Origin: Prorocentrum cordatum
Taxonomy: Eukaryota; Sar; Dinophyceae; Prorocentrales; Prorocentraceae
Reading direction: 5' to 3'
NCBI GenBank assembly: GCA_963575745.1
Contig: CAUYUJ010014756.1
Location: 296,650 to 360,649, forward strand
DNA length: 64,000 bases
The notes beneath the pieces are model-generated. The model was not told where the DNA came from. It saw nothing but the letters and a program-made list of their open reading frames with translations, and ran no database searches. Shown here in pieces: positions 52,370-62,024 of the stretch. Position 1 is the stretch's first letter. Every line of letters begins with the position of its first letter. A program made the position numbers and the translations under genes.

Positions 52370-54368
52370 AATCCACGTGGGACGTACCTCCGCTGGGCCT
52401 CCCAGGAGCCCACGAAAGTGGCGACAGTTGCGCAGATCGCAAGCCCCCCAGGGGGCGGCGAGCTACCGAGGTGGTCCGCGTGGGACGTACCTCCGCCTCC
52501 TAGGAGCCCACGAAAGTGGCGACAGTTGCGCAGATCGCAAGTCCCCCAGGGGGCGGCGAGCTACCAAGGTGATCCGCGTGGGACCCACCTCCGCTGGGCC
52601 TCCCAGGAACCCACGAAAGTGGCGACGGTTGCGCAGATCGCAAGGTTGCGCAGATCGCAAGCCCCCCAGAGGGTGGCGAGCTACCGAGGTGATCCGCGTG
52701 GGACCCACCTCCGCTGGGCCTCCCAGGAGCCCACGAAAGTGGCGACAGTTGCGCAGATCGCAAATCTTCCAGGGGGCGGCGAGGTACCAAGGTGATCCGC
52801 GTGGGACCCACCTCCGCTGGGCCTCCCAGGAACCCACGAAAGTGGCGACGGTTGCGCAGATCGCAAGCCCCCCAGGGGGCGGCAAGCTACCGAGGTGATC
52901 CGCGTGGGACCCACCTCCGCTGGGCCTCCCAGGAGCCCACGAAAGTGGCGACAGTTGCGCAGGTCGTAAGCCACAGGGGGCGGCGAGGTACCAAGGTGAT
53001 CCGCGTGGGACCCACCTCCGCTGGGCCTCCCAGGAGCCCACGAAAGTGGCGACGGTTGCGCAGATCGCAAGCCCCTCAGGGGGCGGCGAGGTCCCGAGGT
53101 GATCCGCGTGGGACCCACCTCCGTTGGGCCTCCCAGGAGCCCACGAAAGTGGCGACAGTTGCGCAGACCGCAAGTCCCCCAGGGGGCGGCGAGCTACCGA
53201 GGTGGTCCGCGTGGGACCCACCTCCGCTGGGCCTCCCAGGAGCCCACAAACGTGGCGACAGTTGCGCAGATCGCAAGCCCCCCAGGGGGCGGCAAGCTAC
53301 GGAGGTGATCCGCGTGGGACCCACCTCCGGTGGGCCTCCCAGGAGCCCACGAAAGTGGCGACAGTTGCGCAGATCGCAAGCCACCCGAGGGGGCGGGGAG
53401 GTACCGAGGTGATCCGCGTGGGACCCACCTCCGCTGGGCCTCCCAGGAGCCCACGAAAGTGGCGACAGTTGCGCACGTCGTAAGCCACCCAGGGGGCGGC
53501 GAGCTACCGAGGTGGTCCGCGTGGGACCCACCTCCGCTGGGCCTCCCAGGAGCCCACGAAAGTGGCGACGGTTGCGCAGAAACGCAAGCCCCCCAGGGGG
53601 CGGCAAGCTACCGAGGTGATCCGCGTGGGACCCACCTCCGCTGGGCCTCCCAGGAGCCCACGAAAGTGGCGACGGTTGCTCAGATCGCAAGCCCCCAGGG
53701 GGCGGCGAGCTACCGAGGTGATCCGCGTGGGGCCCAGATCGCAAGCCCCTCAGGGGGCGGCGAGGTCCCGAGGTGATCCGCGTGGGACCCACCTCCGCTG
53801 GGCCTCCCAGGAGCCCACGAAAGTGGCGACGGTTGCGCAGATCGCAAGCCCCCCAGAGGGGGCGGCGAGCTACCGAGGTGATCCGCGTCGGACCCACCTC
53901 CGCTGGGCCTCCCAGGAGCCCACGAAAGTGGCGACGGTTGCGCAGATCACAAGCCCCCCAGGGGGCGGCGAGGTACCGAGGTGGTCCGCGTGGGACCCAC
54001 CTCCGCTGGGCCTCCCAGGAGCCCACGAAAGTGGCGACGGTTGCGCAGATCGCAAGTCCCCCAGGGGGCGGCGAGGTACCTAAGTGATCCGCGTGGAACC
54101 CACCTCCGGTGGGCCTCCCAGGAGCCCACGAAAGTGGCGACAGTTGCGCAGATCGCAAGCCCCCCAGTGGGCGGCGAGGTACCGAGGTGATCCGCGTGGG
54201 ACCCACCTCCACTGGGCCTCCCAGGAGCCCACGAAAGTGGCGACAGTTGCGCAGATCGCAAGCCCCCCAGGGGGGCGGCGAGGTACCGAGGTGATCCGCG
54301 TGGGACCCACCTCCGCTGGGCCTCCCAGGAGCCCACGGAAGTGGCGACAGTTGCGCAGATCGCAAGCC
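52370..54368 (+). repeat. 103-bp satellite, about 20 tandem copies
   Basis: Unit: GTGATCCGCGTGGGACCCAC, CTCCGCTGGGCCTCCCAGGA, GCCCACGAAAGTGGCGACAG, TTGCGCAGATCGCAAGCCCC, CCAGGGGGCGGCGAGCTACC, GAG. Copies are over 90 percent alike by eye. One unit near 52640 has a 16-bp internal duplication (TTGCGCAGATCGCAAG twice) and one near 53729 is truncated by fusion of GGGCCC to the CAGATCGC step. TTGCGCAGATCGCAA is itself a near-palindrome. Confidence 0.95.
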
Positions 54369-54535
54369 CGACGGCACGAGAGAAGAGGAGAGGGGAACAC
54401 AGGAAACAGGAGAGGAGGAGGGGAGGAGAGTGGAGGAGGAGGAGGAGGAGGAGGAGGAGGAGGAGGAGGACGGGCGATCACACTGCGCTATTCAAAACGA
54501 GTACCCAACCACAGGGGGGTTGGGAAAAAAATCAG
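54369..54535. repeat. Purine tract and cap module after the 103-bp satellite
   Basis: GGA-rich tract (54370-54472), then GCGCTATTCAAAACGAGTAC, CCAACCACAGGGGGGTTGGG, AAAAAAAT. The same order (array, purine tract, cap) is seen after the 89-bp arrays. Confidence 0.7.
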
Positions 54536-55842
54536 TCGCAATTCTATTACAACGCGAGGAGGTTTGGGACTTTCCTCCACCTCCCCCCACCGCTCGGCCA
54601 ATCTGGTTGCGAGGCGGCATCACATTTCCCCGACGCGCTGCTGCGCCCTCGCGCGCGACGTCTCCTTGCCCGTGTCCGCGCGACACCGCCAGCGGATTAG
54701 ATTTGTGCTTTCGGCTGCCAGGAGCGATCGGCGCGCGCGCGGCGTGGGTCCGCGCGCGCGACAACGCGCCGACGACGACAGCAATGGCGACAACGGCATG
54801 GGCAGCGACAGAGATGGCGACTACGACAGCGGCGGTGACGGCGGTCACGCGAGCAAAATGAGCGGGCGGGGGGCGGCCATTTGGAACATTGGGCACGATT
54901 CAAGCGAGCGCAGGTGCACCAGCACCCACGCGCGCTACCTCGGCATCATCGTCGACGGTAGATTTATTTCAGAGGCTCTGACAAGGAACGCCAGTTGCTC
55001 TGCCAGCGAGGACTGAGTTTCCACGCCGCGCATACTCTTGTCGGTCAGGGCAGCAGGCAGACCAGGAGCTGGCGGAGACACGCATTGCAGCGCGGTGGAA
55101 GGAAACCGCTTCGTGCCAGGTCGGCCATCGGTGAGCTGGACCCTTGAGGGGCACTTCTTAGCGCCGCCGCCATCTCCCGCCACGTTGACCCAGCGCCTGC
55201 AGAATACCAACGCGACCGTCACCAAGGGCACTGCGGGGCTCCAGCGGAAGCCCGCCGGGAAGTGGGCCGCCCTGCGGGCCTGTCACGCGAGAGAGGGGCA
55301 CAGCGGTGGTGCCTGATCCGCGGCGCACACGGCGGCACGACGCGCCCCCGCCCCCCCCCGCCGGCTTGCGGGAGCTCTTCCGCGCGCCTTCCCGTCTCCA
55401 AGGGCACGTTTCCTCTCGCTCTCTCGACGTTCCGAGCCTCCCGCGGCGAGGGGGCGCGCGCTCGCGACGTCTCCAGCCTCCGCGGCACGAATGGCCAGGA
55501 GCTGTTCGCCCTCGCCCTCGCTTCCCCTCTCGCCCCCCCCCCCCCCCCCGACCACGTTGCTGCCCTCGCCGCCGTCGTCGTCTACCGACGTGCCCATATC
55601 CCAAAATCCCGCCCCGCCTTTTCCTGCCCCTGCATTGCAGGAGAGGTAGAAAAACCGGGATAGAGAGGGAGAGAGAGAGAGAGAGAGTAAGAGAAAGAGA
55701 GAGATAACAACAACAAAAAACATGGATACACAAGTATCTAACGAAAGAGCGACATAAAGAGAGGGCACGTCGACCCCGCCCCAACGCGCACTGCGTCTTC
55801 CCCATGCAGGCCCCGCCCGCGAACGGCAGCCGCGCCCCCTCG
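54536..55842. other. No gene recognised; GA-rich run at 55655-55715
   Basis: GC-rich frames on both strands. A GACGACGACAGCAATGGCGA segment at 54770-54840 is a short ACGGCG-type repeat. Confidence 0.4.
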
Positions 55843-56060
55843 CGCCCAGGCGACAGCGCGCGCGGCGGCCCCACTCCTTTCGCGCAGTGCACGCTCCGCG
55901 CAGCGCGCGCCGCGCGCGGCGGCCTTTGCCCTTTCACGCGCGTTGATTGCACGCGCTGAAGCACCCCGGGACCGCCGCGCGCGCGGCGGCCCCGAACCCC
56001 CTCGAGCACCGCGCCTTCTCCTGCAGAGCGCGCCAGGGCCGCCGCGCGCGCGGCGGACGC
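55843..56060. repeat. Tandem palindromes CCGCCGCGCGCGCGGCGG
   Basis: Perfect 18-bp palindromes at 55972-55989 and 56039-56056 (67 bp apart), with decayed versions at about 55855 and 55905. Alternating CG could adopt Z-form or cruciform structure. Confidence 0.8.
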
Positions 56061-57510
56061 GCCCATTTGAGCAATTTTATCTAGAGATTTGACGGTTTTG
56101 CAGGGTCTCATGTTTGTTGTCACCAACTGTTGTGCAATTCTTTTCGCCCGGCAGGCGCGCAGCTTTGGATGTGCGCCCAGTCGGCGCCCGCGGGCGCCTG
56201 GCGGGCGTTCCGCGCGTTGGTTGGCGTTTCCGGGCCTTCGCCCACTGGGCGCCCGCTTGCGCATCGAGGGCGCTTTGCGCGTTAGCCAGCATTCCTGAGT
56301 GCGCGCGCAGGTTGCGCTTATCGGCGGTAGAGAAATATGAGCGCCCCCCCGCGCAAAGGCCGTGGATTCAAGGCTCCCGCCCAAGCACTGCGCGCCCACA
56401 TCAATTCTGCGCGATCGCCACCCGTGCTTGCGAAAAGCTACTGCCCAAACTCAATTCTCAACCACCCCGCCCGCCATCGACGTCAAAGGATACCACGCGG
56501 CGCACGCGAGTTGATCCAGCACGCGCGCTTTGCAAGCACGCATCAGACAATACCGCACGGGCCCCGCGCGCGCAAATCGAATTCGTTGCAAAAAGTGTTT
56601 CTGAACATGTTATGACCGAGTTTTGTTTGAAATTTTGTGGAAACAAATTGATGTTCAATAACACAGGCAAGCTTGTTGGGCTTTTCCCCACACCAGATGA
56701 ACAAATCAGTATCTGCTCAAGCAGACTAGGCAGGCCCCCGCGCGCGCATGCCGGGATCCTATACCCTCCCGAGTTTATTAAAATAAGAAGTCGAATAGTT
56801 TCCGTGCCAGCGCTGTCAAATAAAGCGCGCAAGGATTCGCCACCGCTTGGCACGCGGGCGCGCGCAGCACAAGAATTTCCCCCCCGTCCCCCAGCCGCCC
56901 AGTCACCTCCCCGCTTTTCCTTCTCCACCCCTCCCCTTTTGTTCCAGTTCCCCCTCACCGCCACCCCCACCCACTTCCTTTTTCGCCCGCCACCCCACTT
57001 CCGCATTCTCCAAGTTTTTCCTCCCCCCTCCCCGCCCTTCCCCATTATCCTTCCCCCCAGCCATCGACCCACCATTTCCCCCCACCATTTCCCTGCTCCC
57101 CTTTGCCCCCACCTTTTTCCAAATCCCACCCCATTTCCCCTCACCCTCTGCTTCCGTGTCCCCCGACCCCGCCTCCGTCCGCGCCCAGCCCCCTCCGCCC
57201 CAGATCTCCGACGACGCGATATTTGGGAGTCTCGGGACCCCGGAGTTTTCAACCCCCTCGTCGTGATCGGTTTGGGTTCGTCCAGGAGTGCCCCTTTGAC
57301 GGCCCTCGGGTCCCGAGATTGGACCTTCGGAGGCCGATGGCGCCGCAGGCCTCCGGCTCGCGACAGTCCTGGGGCCTCCGGAGGCCCGACGCCGCCCTCT
57401 CGTTCCTGCCCCGCCTCGGCGTCGGCGCCCGCTGCTCGATCCCGTCGTCTCCCACGCTCGGAGGCCAGGCTGGCACCAGGCGGCAGACCTTCGGAAGCCG
57501 CGTGCTCTCC
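56061..57510. other. No gene recognised
   Basis: AT-richer island at 56590-56830, then C-rich with long C runs and CCACCCC blocks (56870-57180). A 500-residue frame crosses it but is Pro/Ser-rich and without motif. Confidence 0.4.
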
Positions 57511-57690
57511 ACGGTCCACCCGCACAGTAAGGATGGGCGACCTTCCCAAGGGTACCCTTGCATCTTGGCCTCCTCGGTCCATCCTTGGCCACTTTCGCTG
57601 GCCGCGCCCCGCTCGAAAAGCCTCGAAAGGGGCGTCCAAGGCCCTCATGCATCCTTAGCGCGCATCCTTTTGCATGCGGGTTGGCTGCAT
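57511..57690. mobile_element. MITE-like element, family A, copy 4
   Basis: Left CCACCCGCACAGTAAGGATG, reverse-complemented right CCAACCCGCATGCAAAAGGATG in part. The interior matches the 9.5 and 10.8 kb copies. Confidence 0.7.
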
Positions 57691-57799
57691 CCCCGAGAGG
57701 ACGCTCTGCACGCATGCTTCCTCCCATGTCCCGTGCGGGGCCGGCCCTCTGGCGGTGCGGGATGTCCGCCTGTCGGTGTGTCTTCTTGCTTGCTTGTCC

Positions 57800-57830
<31 letters not shown>

Positions 57831-57860
57831 CGCCTGCCTGCCTCCCCCCCCGTGGTCAGG

Positions 57861-58263
57861 CCCAGACCCCTCGCGCAATGAAAAAAAATCACGGCGGGAG
57901 GTGTTTCGCCATCTTCGGCCTCTGGGGGGCCCTTACTGGGCCTCGGGGCCGTCAAAAAACGACTCGGGAAGAGAAACCGGTCCCCGGGAAGGGTCGGCGG
58001 CGAGCGAGGGGCGGAAGTGAGAAGGAGAAGGCCTTCGCAGAAGGCTCGGAAGTTCCCTTGCATTCTGAAAAGTTTTCTGAGCCTTCCCCGAAGACAAAAA
58101 ACTAAACCTCAGAAGGCGCGAGGGGCTTCTGAGAAGTCCCGCCGCCTGCTGAGAAGGCCTTCTCCTTCTCACTCCCCCCCCTCGCTCGCCGCCGAAAGGG
58201 GTCCAGACCTCTGCGGGGGGGGGGGGGGGCGCCATGAAAAACTCACGGCGTCGGGGGTCTGGG
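57861..58263. mobile_element. Family F element carrying a nested family D element
   Basis: Ends CCCAGACCCC (57861) and GGGGGTCTGGG (58263) are inverted. The core is interrupted at CCCCGGGAAGGG by the family D copy (57994-58194) and resumes with AAGGGGGTCCAGACC. Confidence 0.75.
57994..58194. mobile_element. MITE-like element, family D, copy 4, with 5-bp target duplication
   Basis: Ends TCGGCGGCGAGCGAGGGG and CCCCTCGCTCGCCGCCGA are perfect 18-bp inverted repeats. The symmetry continues inward (AGTGAGAAGGAGAAGGCCTT against AAGGCCTTCTCCTTCTCACT). Flanked by AAGGG on both sides (57989-57993, 58195-58199). The best-preserved copy of the family. Confidence 0.9.
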
Positions 58264-58469
58264 CGGCCTGCCTCCCCCCCCTCCCGCGGCAGGGTGCTCA
58301 CCCCCGGGGCGCTGGCGCGGGAGCTCGACCGCTACTGCGGCCGGGGCGGGGCCCGCGCAGGGCGCCGCGGCGAGGAGGGCGGCGGGCCCGCCGAGGGCGA
58401 GGACCCGCCGCGCGCGCGCACGCGGCACCGCTCGCGCGCGCGCGCCTCCTGCTCGGCGATGGCCACCGA
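58264..58469 (+). CDS. Possible exon between two family F elements (low confidence)
   Basis: After a C-rich tract ending in GCGGCAG (58291) the frame GGT... GTG CTC ACC CCC reads VLTPGALARELDRYCGRGG and on, with nearly all G/C third positions, until CCACCGA at 58469, where the next family F copy starts. Could be an exon flanked by element-derived introns; no domain seen, and the Arg/Gly-rich second half weakens the case. Confidence 0.25.
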
Positions 58470-58657
58470 CCCAGACCCCCTCGAGCAGGGAGAGGAAATC
58501 ACGACGGCAGGTTCGTCACCATTTTCAGCCTCTGGGGGCCCTTGCCGGGCCTCGGGACCGTCGAGACACGATTCGGGAGGAAAAACCGGGCCCGGGGAAG
58601 AGGCCGAAACCTCAAGAGGTCGGCGTCATGAAAAAGTCATGACGCCGGGGGTCTGGG
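58470..58657. mobile_element. Family F element, copy at 58470
   Basis: Ends CCCAGACCCC and GGGGTCTGGG, inner GAAATCACGACGG and CATGACGCCGG mirror each other. Core CAGCCTCTGGGGGCCCTTGC, GGGCCTCGGGACCGTC, ACGATTCGGGAGGAA. Confidence 0.75.
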
Positions 58658-58918
58658 GAGGAGCATCTTTTGGATCAGCTTGCAGAGAAGAAGCGCGCGA
58701 GGCCGGGAAGTGCACGGGGGGTGGGCGTCTTTGGCGGTGGCGAGCGCAGGCCGCCGGGCCCTGCCCCAGAGCGCTCCGCGCAGGCCTTTTGGTCGGCTAG
58801 GTACGCGCAGGAGTGGCCCTTGCAAATGGCCAGAGTGTCCTGTGGCGCGGGAACACCGGGGCCCCCCGAGATCGCCGAGCACGGTGTAGCAGCATGGGCT
58901 TGCGCGCTTGGGTGTGGT
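58658..58918 (-). CDS. Possible minus-strand terminal exon (low confidence)
   Basis: On the minus strand, after GCGCCACAG (about 58845), the frame GAC ACT CTG GCC ATT TGC reads TLAICKGHSCAYLADQKACA then ERSGAGPGGLRSPPPKTP and ends at TGA in the GCAAGCTGA near 58676. The Cys spacing looks ordinary for a protein, but no family is recognised. A plus-strand frame is open across the same bases. Confidence 0.2.
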
Positions 58919-59151
58919 CCCTCCTCCTCCTCCTCCTCCTCCTCCTCCTCCTCCTCCTCCTCCTCCTCCTCCTTCTCCTCCTCCTCCTCCTCCTCCTCCT
59001 CCTCTCCTCCTCCTTCACCTCCTCCTCCTCCTCCTCCTCCTCCCCTCCTCCTCCTCCTCCTCCTCCTCCTCCTCCTCCTCCTCCTCCTCTCCTCCTCCTC
59101 CTCCTCCTCCTCCTCCTCCTCCTCCTCCTCCTCCTCCTCCTCCTCCCCCCC
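58919..59151. repeat. TCC array
   Basis: About 230 bp of TCC, interrupted by TTCACC and CTCT steps. Confidence 0.95.
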
Positions 59152-59577
59152 TCAAGCTGCGCACCAAAGGTCACCCTTGCCTAGGCTGAGCATCGCTGGG
59201 AAGTGTGCATTTCTCTGGGCGGGGCCAGCGCCAGAAAGTCGGGACCATCTTGGAGCAGCTTGGGCCACCTTGAGAGACGGGCCACCGTCGGCTACGCGGC
59301 GCCACGCGCCGCCGCCTCGCCGCCGGAGTCTCAGAGGACAAAAAGGTACAGTCGGACCGAGGTGTCGCGGTCGGTTCGGGGAAGATACCCTAGTGTTCTT
59401 CGTATTTGTTGCGTATTTGTTGGATGTTCTTGTGCATCCTGGGGGAGGGTACCCCTGGACGTTCTGTGTGCTCTGGCCAGCGGAGGGCCACATGCTCTTG
59501 CAGGATGTTATTGTGTCCTAGATCCGACTGAACGCGACGGACGCCGCCTCGCCGCTGGAGTCTCAGAGGAGGAAAAG
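59152..59577. repeat. Repeat J copy 1 (59361-59531) between two copies of a GGAGTCTCAGAGGA segment
   Basis: CGCCTCGCCGCYGGAGTCTC, AGAGGA occurs at 59315 and 59531, each followed by AAAAG|GTAC. Repeat J (GTCGGACCGAGGTGT, GGTTCGGGGAAGATACCCTA, GGGGGAGGGTACCC, CGGAGGGCCACATGCTCTTG) recurs at 60039-60225. A decayed family B fragment (GAGCATCGCTGGGAAGTGTG) lies at 59187. Confidence 0.6.
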
Positions 59578-59738
59578 GTACCGATAAGCCGCTGCCCCTG
59601 CCTCGGTGTCGCCTTTTCTGGCCTCCTGGGTGGCCCTCGTCGCCACCGCGGGATTCGCCCTGAGATTCTGGTCCGTACGCGCCCCAGGAGAGGTCTGGGG
59701 AGTAGCGGTGGCGGTATCTCTTCTTTTGGTTTCTTCAG
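59578..59738 (+). mobile_element. Putative introner, family G, copy 2 (161 nt, uninterrupted)
   Basis: Exon-side GAGGAGGAAAAG, then GTACCGATAAGCCGCTGCCC; ends GTAGCGGTGGCGGTATCTCT, TCTTTTGGTTTCTTCAG, a strong pyrimidine tract and acceptor. See copy 1 at 48595. Confidence 0.6.
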
Positions 59739-60038
59739 AGGCGGCCAAGTTTGAGGCGGGGCTAGGACGAGGATAAACCCATTCCAGAGCGTTCTGGAAC
59801 GCGCTGAGAAGGCCGCGGCGCCCGAGACATCCTCCAGAACCGCTGGATCTCAGAAATTCTCGATTTACCCTCACCCGAATATATCCTCGTCCTGGCTAGT
59901 GCGCCGCCTCGCCGGCGCATCGCCGACGCGGCTCGTTGTGGAGCCCGAGGTTCTCCGCGCCGACGGCGCCGGTGCATCGCCCACGCCATCGATGCATCGG
60001 CGATGCCTTGGCGATGCGGTGCGATCCTCCGATCCTAT
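59739..60038. other. No gene recognised; GGCGCATCGCCGACGC short repeat
   Basis: CGCCGGCGCATCGCCGACG, GACGGCGCCGGTGCATCGCC, GATGCATCGGCGATGCC: short inverted and direct repeats over about 120 bp (59900-60020). Confidence 0.45.
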
Positions 60039-60225
60039 CTACGGTCGGACCGAGGTGTAAGATCGAGGTCGGTTCGGGGAGGGTACCCTAATGTTCTTCG
60101 TGTTTCTTGTATTTTTTTCTGGGGGAGGGTACCCTCGAATATGTTCTTCAGTTTCGCCGGCGGAGGGTCACATGTTCTTGAAGGATATTTTTCTGTTTTG
60201 GGTCTGGCCGCACTCCTGCCCCACC
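60039..60225. repeat. Repeat J, copy 2
   Basis: Collinear with 59361-59531: GGTCGGACCGAGGTGTAAGA, GGTTCGGGGAGGGTACCCTA, TGTTCTTCGTGTTTCTTG, CGGAGGGTCACATGTTCTTG. Confidence 0.7.
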
Positions 60226-61440
60226 CGAACGGTCTCCAGCAGGTCACGGGGATTCAGCGCCAGCGGAGGGTGCGCAAGGTTCTCGGAGGTGCTCGGGACC
60301 TGGAGCGATCTCGTGGCGAGCGCCCTCGGGATGCCGGGATCGTCCCGAACGGACGCCCGAGGCCCGAGTTGTGGACCGACCCCCAGCAGGGGGGGGGGTC
60401 AGCACCGACGGGGGGCAGCTGTAGACCCGTCTGGCCGACCCGGCTTCCGCAGCGTTGCGGAGCCAGCCCCGCTCCCCCTCTCTGCGATGGCCAGACGTGG
60501 AGTGGGGGATCGACTGCAGAATGGATTCATGGATTCACCCCCACGTGGAATTCTGCGTCGCACCCATGGAAGATGCCACGCGTTCCTGGTAGATTCGACG
60601 AGAAGATCAGTTCGGGGGTAAATCGACGTTGTAGTCGATCCCCTCCTCGAAGATTGGGTTCTCGACATGGCCCTGATTGACCCGGGGTAGCGCTGACCTG
60701 GATCAGCGGGTTCCCGACACATTCCTCATCTGAAGCTTCCTGGGCCCCGCGAGGAGTTCACGATTTGCGTTGTTCCATGATTCCCTCGTCCGCGGATTTC
60801 TTTTCGGCCCCGCAAGGAAGAAATCAGCCGAGGGGATGAAATTGACCTCAGGATGGCGTCGAGGGTTCCCAGGCGGCCACGACGAGAAGAAGCATTGTGT
60901 CTGAGGTTGCGGCCTGCCTTCTCCAGCATCCCTCGCCCTGATAAACAGCTTCGGCGGTCTGGGAGTTGATCGTGAAAATTGTCCTTACTCTATTGCCCTG
61001 AAGCTAAACATTCCCAACACCTGCACAGATGGAGGGTGGACGGATTTCAAACTTCTTAATTTCGTTAGGAAGTTACCAGCACGGTGTGGGCTTGAAGTCT
61101 GAGCTTCTGTATTCTTACACGGATGGAGGGCCAGTGCATTTCAAATGCTGGCAATCGTTGCATTACGCTTCATACTATAGGTTCCTAAAGTTCTTAGATC
61201 AAACATGTGCGATGATGAAGGACGGATTGCTTGCGAAATGTGGCGGTCACGTAAGATCCCCTTGGATCGTACGATCATGTAGCTTCATAGCCCCAGTAGT
61301 AGTACAAATGATTGACGGCAAGTCCGTGCCAACATCATCTTCTCGTTTGAGATGTTCTCGTATGCAGTGATGATATGTCATTGCACGTTCTTGGAGCGAC
61401 AGCGCACATGAGACCTGTCTTGTTGCATCTGCCCTTCCAG
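60226..61440. other. No recognised gene; AT-richer island at 60960-61380
   Basis: A 113-residue frame at 61029-61370 lies in the AT-richer part and contains SYTDGGPVHFKCWQSLHYAS; no family is recognised. The composition change makes it either intron or an insert of different origin. Confidence 0.35.
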
Positions 61441-61560
61441 GACCAGCTCCACATCACGACAGACCTGAACCAGCTGTTCGCGATGCCGCCGAGTGGTTAT
61501 GCCCAGCCCGACAGCCAGCTCACGGCGGCCTCGGCGGCACGTGCTCCGGCTGAAGCATGA
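61441..61560 (+). CDS. Possible terminal exon (low confidence)
   Basis: A strong 3' splice-like sequence, TTGTTGCATCTGCCCTTCCAG, ends at 61440. The frame after it reads DQLHITTDLNQLFAMPPSG then YAQPDSQLTAASAARAP and stops at TGA 61558-61560. The codon choice (CTC, CAG, GAC, ACC) resembles the M11 gene. No domain; the upstream exon is not identified. Confidence 0.3.
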   Translation, partial: DQLHITTDLNQLFAMPPSGYAQPDSQLTAASAARAPAEA

Positions 61561-62024
61561 GACCGTCCCAGCGTCATGTTGGTTCGCCAGACCGTCGTTG
61601 GCGGTGTCGCTCGAAGTCAGACCCTACAGTTGCTTGTCTGCTGGTACTCTCTTCCAGTCCCACTGACAGGGACTTTTTGTTGCCTCTTATGGCACAGATT
61701 GCGCTACGACCCCGAGCACCAATCAAAGGTTGGCCTCGGAAAGCCGCGCACGACAAAGTCATAGCCCGGCGCTCTGATAGAAACTAAGAGTATGGTCGTC
61801 GCATTTGCATCGCAGAATTAAAAGGAACAGTTGCCCGACGCGAGCAGCAAGCTATGTAGAGAGAATGAGAAAGGAAGAGAAGGAGAGATGGATATACATC
61901 TATATAGTTGTTTATCTCATATGTGTACATATGTGCATGTATGTATCTGGAGATAGAAATGACGAGAGATAAAGAGAGAGAGAGAGAGACACAGAGAGAG
62001 AGAGAACCAAAAACAAAAAACAAA
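61561..62024. other. No gene recognised; GA-rich run at 61960-62010
   Basis: AT-richer sequence with ATATACATCTATATAG near 61890 and AGAGAGAGAG runs. Confidence 0.45.

Noticed and set aside
52370-54368. CRISPR array
   Set aside because: Whole 103-bp units are repeated without unique spacers, and the context is a eukaryotic genome.
55840-56060. rRNA or tRNA gene in the structured GC-rich block
   Set aside because: No rRNA core sequence, no tRNA box A/B pair and no cloverleaf; only simple palindromes.
56114-57658. 514-residue frame
   Set aside because: Low stop density in C-rich sequence, Pro/Ser-rich translation, no motif, and its 3' part is a family A element.
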